Positions 57,701 to 64,000 of a stretch of DNA of 64,000 nt are shown in pieces. The notes under the pieces were generated by a model. That model was not told where the DNA came from. It saw only the letters and a program-made list of their open reading frames with translations, and did no database searches. The translations under genes were made by a program, and so were the position numbers. Every line of letters begins with the position of its first letter. The stretch's first letter is position 1. Source of the DNA: Haemonchus contortus (lineage: Eukaryota; Nematoda; Chromadorea; Rhabditida; Trichostrongylidae); assembly GCA_000469685.2 (NCBI GenBank), contig LS997564.1, forward strand, positions 13,990,091 through 14,054,090, in the 5' to 3' direction.

Positions 57701-58792
57701 ACAAAACACCAAATCAAGAGAGGGTTATTGGAAGTTGATGAAAAATTTGTGAAAACCGCAGATCATTCGATTCTTTTGGTGTTTTGCTGCACAAAACCGG
57801 AACCAATATGATAACTACGCCACGGTACATAGTAAAGCTACCTACACAAGGATAAGGCTGAGATCAGGAAGAGCATAAGGTCGAAGAAGGTCGATATAAG
57901 TAACTGTTTACAAGAATTTTCAGTAGTTTTCGTAAAATAATCAAATGAAGAGGTCATTGGAAAAGCCTAGTCGTTCGTATCTGCACCATACATTCGCTTA
58001 CATCCCTTGGAAAGTAAGTGGCAACGAACCCTTGGCAAACATACTGCAGAAAAGGATCACTCCCACTCATTAGTACCCCTCAGTACTCTGATCTGCTGAA
58101 CAATGATCTGATGTGCACTTTGCACAGAAATGGCAATGTCCACAATGATCAGACAGCTGAATCACCGCACTTACTAACTGATAAAAGGATCACTGTAGGG
58201 CAGAAAGCTCTGAGAATCGGGCTGTCATTGCGTGGTATTGACTCAAACAAAGAATTATGTCAAAAGCACAATTAAACCAGTACAGAATCAGCCCCTATCC
58301 CATGTTATTGCTCCGTTTATGATGACGAGTTGAAAGTTTTTCACCAATCGGGAGCGACATTCAGCGACACCATGGCTGCACTCATGAGTGAGAATGCGAA
58401 ACTAGATATCGAACATAAACATAGTAGCTACCGATGATTAGGTAATAACAGTAGTAAGTGATACAGAGGGCAGGATGACGGATAGGGACACTTAGGGGTG
58501 GATGATCATGGTAAGAAGAAGCTCATGGCTACAAGCACCGGATTTGGTGCAATACTAACGGATAATCATCCGACACAACGGACAGCAAACAATAGAGGTC
58601 TTGTTAGTGATTGTTGATGTTACTTTGCAATAATTGATGATAATAATTAGAACTTGAACACGATAGGCCACAAGCAATGGCAAGCGATAGAGAATAATAA
58701 TCATACGTGACATAACCAATCAATTCCATAGGTTGTCAAAATAGTTAAAATCTTACGCATAAGAGCCTAAAAACAAACCTCCTTCATCAACC

Positions 58793-59030
58793 GCTTTTTT
58801 AGAATGCGCCCCGTGTTCGATTCCCACTCAGAACAATATGCGTGTTCTGAATACCCATGATGAATATACAATGACTTCAGGGTGTAAACCCTTGTACATA
58901 GAGAACGGTGCTTTTTTATCCTACCAGACGAGTCAGATACCAAATAACTGACCCTGAAGGGATGGAGTGTGTCTTTGGCTTGAGCAGGTGTCAGCCCAGA
59001 TTCGATATCCGGCCCATCACACTAAACAGG
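58793..59030 (-). repeat. tRNA-derived SINE (family 1), copy 10
   Basis: Minus-strand body aaagacacactccatccctt and ggtatctgactcgtctggta with tail gaacacggggcgcattct; the head is degraded. Confidence 0.6.
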
Positions 59031-59134
59031 CTACAAGTTCGAAGGACATAGGTTCAAGAGCAAGCGATGTAAGGAAGATTCGATACTGGAGTGTGTTCAT
59101 CAATACAAAACTCGAGGAATTCTTCGCCGGGTTT

Positions 59135-59205
59135 ATCGAGAGCGTTCATCAGTTTCGAGATGCGCCACGCATTCAATTTCCATTCAGAATAGGGCTGTCG
59201 TGTAA
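59135..59205 (-). repeat. tRNA-derived SINE (family 1), copy 11, 3' fragment
   Basis: Minus-strand tail only: ctattctgaatggaaattga then atgcgtggcgcatctcgaaa. Confidence 0.55.
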
Positions 59206-59209
59206 CGCG

Positions 59210-60855
59210 TAAAGTGATGGATAGCGATTTCACAAACGCAATACTGTATGTAAAAACGAAAGAAGGCCTGGTGAAGGAGGTAACAATAGCGTACAAGCGG
59301 GCGTCATGAAATGCAGAAGACTCTAATGAGAGAGAAGCGGAGAGACAAGCACATATGAACGGCGAACATTCAAAGAAATAAATCTAGGATATAAATTGAT
59401 GCAATAAAATTTCAAGCCATCAGAGTAGTGCTTCAATCACCTCGTCACGAGAATCGAGGGATCGTTCAACACTAATTCAGAGGGCCCATAAATATTTAGG
59501 TTATACTTGAGAAACTTCACCCAGTAGAGCAACTTCAGGAATGTGCGAACAATGTGCTTGTATTGTACCACCTGGCAGAACAGTTAAATAAATGACATTG
59601 TTTGGAAAAGTCTGAGCAAAAAAACCAACGAAAACCTGAAATAATCCGGTTGCGACCCTGTTCTAGGCCATCAAAGTTACATTTCAACTATGCTAACGGA
59701 GCGAGTGAAAGGTACCAACTATGAAATGCACTGCGTATTGACAGAATTTCACCGATTTCGTCGGTAGATAGAAAGAAACTCATTGAGGCGTGCGAATATT
59801 CGGGCGCCGTCGACTCCCTTTCTTCTACCCAGGCTCTATGTTGTGAGTGTGGGTGTGGGATGAAAATTCTTGTGTACAGTTCATATTAGCATTGTTTTAC
59901 AATGTTCCGACATACCTACATGAAACGCTAAGACGTTGTTTTCCTAGTAGTTTTTCTTTATTGACTGATAAGTGTAGCTTGTTAAACGTCAAAAAAAAAC
60001 AACTGCTTGGAGTACGGTATTCATGGGGAAATCCTTTAGGCAAATGTTAGCGAACGGAAAACATTATTCATTGATGAGTTCGAAGAAAACCAATCACGAG
60101 TATTCATAGATATAACTTTAGAAATCGCCCAGGCCCCTGAGATTGATCGTCCATTTGAGTTAGGGCATAATTTTTCGGAATAGAAAAAACTGTCATGAAT
60201 TTCTTCCGAAAAATATTTTTTTCAAAAATTCGAGTGTCTATATAAAACAGAGATTTCGTCAAATTGGAAGCGGTTATGCGCCAACCTAATAAATTTCTGC
60301 ATTGGCAGAGCGAAAAATAAACCATTATTCCGTCGGGACCACCCAGTTAGGCCATCGTTAGTAGATTTGGTGAAGAGATCAAGAGCCGTTGAATTTTACG
60401 GGGACAGAGGAAGGAACTGGAGAGTTTCGAGAGGTCCAACATCAACATGCCCGGGAAGCATCAGAGCCTCCGGTTCGACAGACTGCGCTTGGGCGATATG
60501 TCTCATTTATGAACAGCCTCCGCTTATGTTATCCTTTACACAGGAATTCTCCTAATAATATTTCAATGATGTCGGTTTATCTTAGAATCATGCAATTCTC
60601 GAGTATTCGAAGAATTTTGTGCCCATCAAACAGAAACATTTGCTTTGCTACATGGTTGAGTCATTGGTATTATAAGCAAGCACATGACATGTCGTCAAGA
60701 AGATTCGTTATCACCGGCGACAGAAAAGAAAACAAGAAGTTTAATAAAATGTGCGAAAAATAGTTAGATGCCATGCAGCGTTGCAGCAAGCTGACCAATC
60801 ACGAAGAAGCGTGGGCGACGGTGACCAATCAAGGGATAGCGATACTGCATCGATA
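59210..60855. other. Unassigned stretch left of the mariner
   Basis: A plus frame at 60389-60763 is open but has no recognisable domain. Nothing else recognised. Confidence 0.35.
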
Positions 60856-60858
60856 GAT

Positions 60859-62005
60859 TAGGCTGTCGGAAAAGTCTTTGCATTTTCATTTCACAGTTTG
60901 GATATCTCTGGGATTGCTCTAGAGCGTTCATTGCGAAAGGAACATGTGTAAATGCAGATCAATGCGCTCTTCACACCGTATCTGCCGTCGCATTTCGCAA
61001 CGGTTATGGCTGGAAGAATGCTTGCCTCAAAGCAAGTGGGACTGCTTCTGCTCTATAACTCCGGAAAAACAATCCAAATCGTGCGACAAGGAGAATATGT
61101 GATGCGACGAGACCCTTCACTGTTCTTAGAGCAACAAGGAATTTGCACCACAAGTTGGGAAATGGTGACTTTCACTAGACCGAAAAATAACGATCTACGA
61201 GACCAGCTGAGCTGAATGACGGCCACCTTGTAAAGACGGTTGAAGAGGACTCCAGGCGTAGCACCCACGAGTTGTAACAAAAGGAGCTCAATATCCTCAA
61301 TACCCATCAAGACACAGTAGCTGCCCAATTGCACCGACTTGGAAAGGCTATGGGATTCGAAGTATGAATAAGTCAGAGCTGGGTGGTCACTACCTCCAAA
61401 TAAGGAGAGATGCATGCCTGAACTTGTTGCGCCTCCGCATGGCTGGAAGACTTAATCACCGACGACGAGCGAGAATTGTGTTCTCTACGTAAACCACACG
61501 AGGAAGCGCTAGTATGTAGGTTGGGCGCGTAGAGCATGGAATCCCGACCTCCAAACCAGAACGCCAACTTAAGAAGGCAATGCCCAGCATTTGGGGTCAT
61601 TAGAAAGGATCGTTCGCTCGGACTTGCTGCCATCGAACTCTGTGTCAGCATTGAAGTTGAGTGTATTCTGATAAATCGCATTGCTGCAGCTTTACGAGAG
61701 AAACAGCGAAAGGTCCACTTTCTCCTTCACAATGCTTGCCCACATATTGCGAAGGAGACCTAGAAGAAACTGCAAAGCTTGGGATGGCATGTTCTGATCC
61801 ATCCACCGTATTCATCAGACCTGGCTCCGTCGGATCACCCGTTCCTGTCGCTATCGAATCATCTAAAAATTAAGCAGTTCAAATATGAACCAACTCGAGA
61901 CGTGCATTGGCAAGTTTTTCTCCTCAAAACCTCAGGAATTCTATGCAAGCCGAAACCCACAAGTTGACTGATAGATAGCAATACCTTTTGTCAAGCAACT
62001 TGTGA
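60859..62005 (+). mobile_element. Decayed mariner (Tc1/mariner) transposon
   Basis: The 5' terminal sequence taggctgtcggaaaagtctt is a typical mariner inverted repeat. The 3' end (gcaataccttttgtcaagca) is a diverged complement of it, with TA dinucleotides outside. Between them lie transposase fragments in several frames: a helix-turn-helix part with VEEDSRRSTHEL and TVAAQLHRLGK, then ITDDE, LYVNHTRKR, and VHFLLHNACPHIA followed by LGWHVLIHPPYSSDLAPSD. Stops and frameshifts interrupt it, and the second catalytic Asp of HDNARPH is lost (HNACPH). Inactive. Confidence 0.82.
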
Positions 62006-62009
62006 TAAT

Positions 62010-63430
62010 TGTCGATAATGACAGTGCATATATTTGGTGATTGTAAGTTGTTGAGAAGGAAACAATTATTTTGAAAAAAAAATGTTGCAATATGTGCAAA
62101 AACTTCCCCGCAACCTATTATTTTGCTTCTATACATCGTAGAATCGAACAGAAGCAGAAAAGTGGTAATTATTGGCGTGCAGTTAATAAGAAAGGAACTA
62201 AAAATGTGCCAAATGGAAGGCCTTATCAGAGCCGTTAATGGCATTTGTTTAAAAAACCCCTCTGTCTAACAAGACAGTTATTTTTGAGTTGAATTCTTCC
62301 TCCAACCCTAGCTAGCCCGTGTTTTCTTTCGTGAACGGCTGATAGGTGGATCGCACTCCCAGAGGGTGACACCACAGTAATGACATAAACGTTATTTTAT
62401 GCTTTATGTGAAGCAAAATTACGTATAATCTCTGGACTCGAGATGAAACCGTGGGATGGCCCTTTCATAAGCATCCACCATTATTATCATCCATCCGCTC
62501 AAAGAATTCTTTGGTAAAGAAATTCTTTTAAAAATCAAGAAACCCTGGGTAATTAATCATGAGCGGCTCAAAAGGAAAGAGACAGGCGTTTCTCAGCTTG
62601 GAACGTTTGTTTGACCTTACCCCGTGCATTTCCTTACTCCGCGGATAATCGCTATGGAAAGAGAAAGGTTCTGAGTCCCGAATTCTGCTGTCCGTTTGTC
62701 TACTAAGCTGAATTCCCTTCCGAATTTCGGAAATATGGCCCAGAATACAGTGCAAGTAGCATTCTGACAACGTCTATGTTTTCTTATAGAATGAGAACCA
62801 GATGAATAGGTGATGACTTGACGCTAATTTATTCTGCGCGATGTTCTGTAAAGTACTAGGCAGAGCCGCCTTGTTTACAAAGAGCAAAAATAAATATTAT
62901 TACAAAGATGTGCCGAAAATTTCACGACAGGCTAATTTCTTATTAGGATATTACCCACGTATATACACTTAGATCAGTATAAATCGAGATTCTGAAGCTA
63001 CAAAAAGACAACCAGGCTGACTTGGACATTGCGCAAGATACCTACAGCATTCCTATATGGAACGTTTAATCCAGGACATGGGAATCATGGAGAACTTTGA
63101 ATTCCTCACAAGATTCAATCGGGATCAAATTCCAGTGAATGTGATGTCTTCGATACCAAGTCGCATGGATCACAGGTTTGGTGAACTTCCTATTAAAAGA
63201 GTGGCAAACCCAAGTTGAACTTTGTGATGTGGTTGGAATATTAACACCCAACTCAGACGACACTAGGGAGGACCGTACAAACTAGAGAGTGTTGAATCAT
63301 ATGTCTTTAAAACAGATGAAGATGGCTTGAATCTGCTTTCTCATTCTATACAGATTCTCCTAGAGTCTCATTCATCTAATGGTTTGTTAGATGCCATTAT
63401 ATCGCCGTAGTGCGCGATCGGAAAGGTTCA
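62010..63430. other. Unassigned stretch right of the mariner
   Basis: AT-rich; no exon set, RNA gene or known repeat recognised. Confidence 0.4.
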
Positions 63431-63434
63431 AGAG

Positions 63435-63520
63435 GATGGTGAGTTGTGGGAATACTTCGGCCTCGGTAGGGACTCGAACCCGTATTTTTGCTTCCCAGGC
63501 ACCGTCACTGTTAACTGACG
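63435..63520 (-). repeat. tRNA-like repeat (family 2), copy 2
   Basis: On the minus strand tacgggttcgagtccctacc (B box) then gaggccgaagtattcccaca. The 3' tail has decayed. Confidence 0.6.
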
Positions 63521-63527
63521 TTGAGTG

Positions 63528-63655
63528 CAAGCGGAGTCCCCGTAGTTTAAAGGATAAAAAGTAGGCTAACGTTCTAACACAAGAACGAGATCGAGTTCCT
63601 TCCGCAACCGAAGTTTTGTGCTCGTAACTCGCCAACCTTGTGAGCCTCTCATTGA
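63528..63655 (+). repeat. tRNA-like repeat (family 2), copy 3
   Basis: Plus-strand head gtccccgtagtttaaaggat (A-box-like tagtttaaagg), B box gatcgagttccttccgcaac, then cgaagttttgtgctcgtaac and the tail cgccaaccttgtgagcctct. It lies head to head with copy 2. Confidence 0.65.
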
Positions 63656-64000
63656 TTTGTTATCTTCTATGCAAAGGGCGATAGATGGAATGTGATAGAT
63701 GGAACCAAGAAACCGAAGACACATCAAGCACTACTTCTTTAATCAAAAGCAGCTGATATGATAATTCAGATGGGGGTGGAAAATAGGAATGAGCGTGGAG
63801 AGTGATTCATCGCTGAAAAACTGAACAGAAAAAAGTATCGATCGAAAACCTGCAGAATAAGTTTTAGAAGTGTTTAGGAGTGTCAAAAGTAAAATTTAGA
63901 AGAAATACGCATAGCTGTCTTATGGCATTCCAACGTTCGTAGGCACAAGACCAAGCTCAAGTCGACCTTCAACCAGTTACAAGGGGGTTCGCATCGCTAG

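Noticed and set aside
1..64000. CRISPR array, bacterial operon, rRNA or viral genome
   Set aside because: No regularly spaced direct repeats, no ribosome-binding-site-led gene runs and no rRNA sequence; the splice-site and retroelement content is eukaryotic.

Overview
The window is nuclear DNA from a nematode, most likely a strongylid (hookworm-like, clade V). The evidence is short coding exons bounded by TTTCAG-type acceptors and GTAAG/GTGAG donors, an eukaryotic tRNA-Arg with internal A and B boxes, an RTE-clade and a CR1-like non-LTR retrotransposon, a decayed mariner, and many tRNA-derived SINEs. No bacterial operons, rRNA or CRISPR arrays are visible. The genus is an inference.

Most of the window is one large minus-strand gene. 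I joined exons by splice signals and reading-frame phase from about 53.8 kb down to 9.8 kb: 27 exons, about 1,386 codons. Its features are an N-terminal LMO7/LIMCH1-type motif ([16 protein letters not shown]), proline-rich linkers, one PDZ domain split over two exons, a very long R/Y/D-rich segment, and near the C terminus the first half of a LIM zinc finger. This fits an LMO7/LIM-8-like cytoskeletal or junctional scaffold. All junctions but one agree in phase. Exons further upstream probably lie beyond what I could identify, and the second half of the LIM domain was not found. A separate ATG-bearing exon near 41.0 kb suggests a shorter isoform.

Region by region: 1-2.4 kb has only orphan exon candidates; 2.43 kb carries tRNA-Arg(ACG); 2.9-3.5 kb has two repeats; 5.72-5.99 kb is a GC-rich near-perfect palindrome; 6.1-9.5 kb is a CR1-like LINE with an intact endonuclease-RT ORF, same strand as the host gene; 9.8-12.2 kb holds the 3' exons; 12.2-19.7 kb is a 7.5-kb intron with a 5'-truncated RTE insertion flanked by a 14-bp target-site duplication; 19.7-36.0 kb holds the central exons and PDZ; 36-53.8 kb has widely spaced 5' exons; 53.8-64 kb is largely repeat-derived, with a mariner remnant at 60.9-62.0 kb and an inverted pair of tRNA-like repeats at 63.4-63.7 kb.

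At least eleven copies or fragments of one tRNA-derived SINE are scattered through introns and flanks on both strands. Together with the other elements they account for much of the intron length of the host gene.
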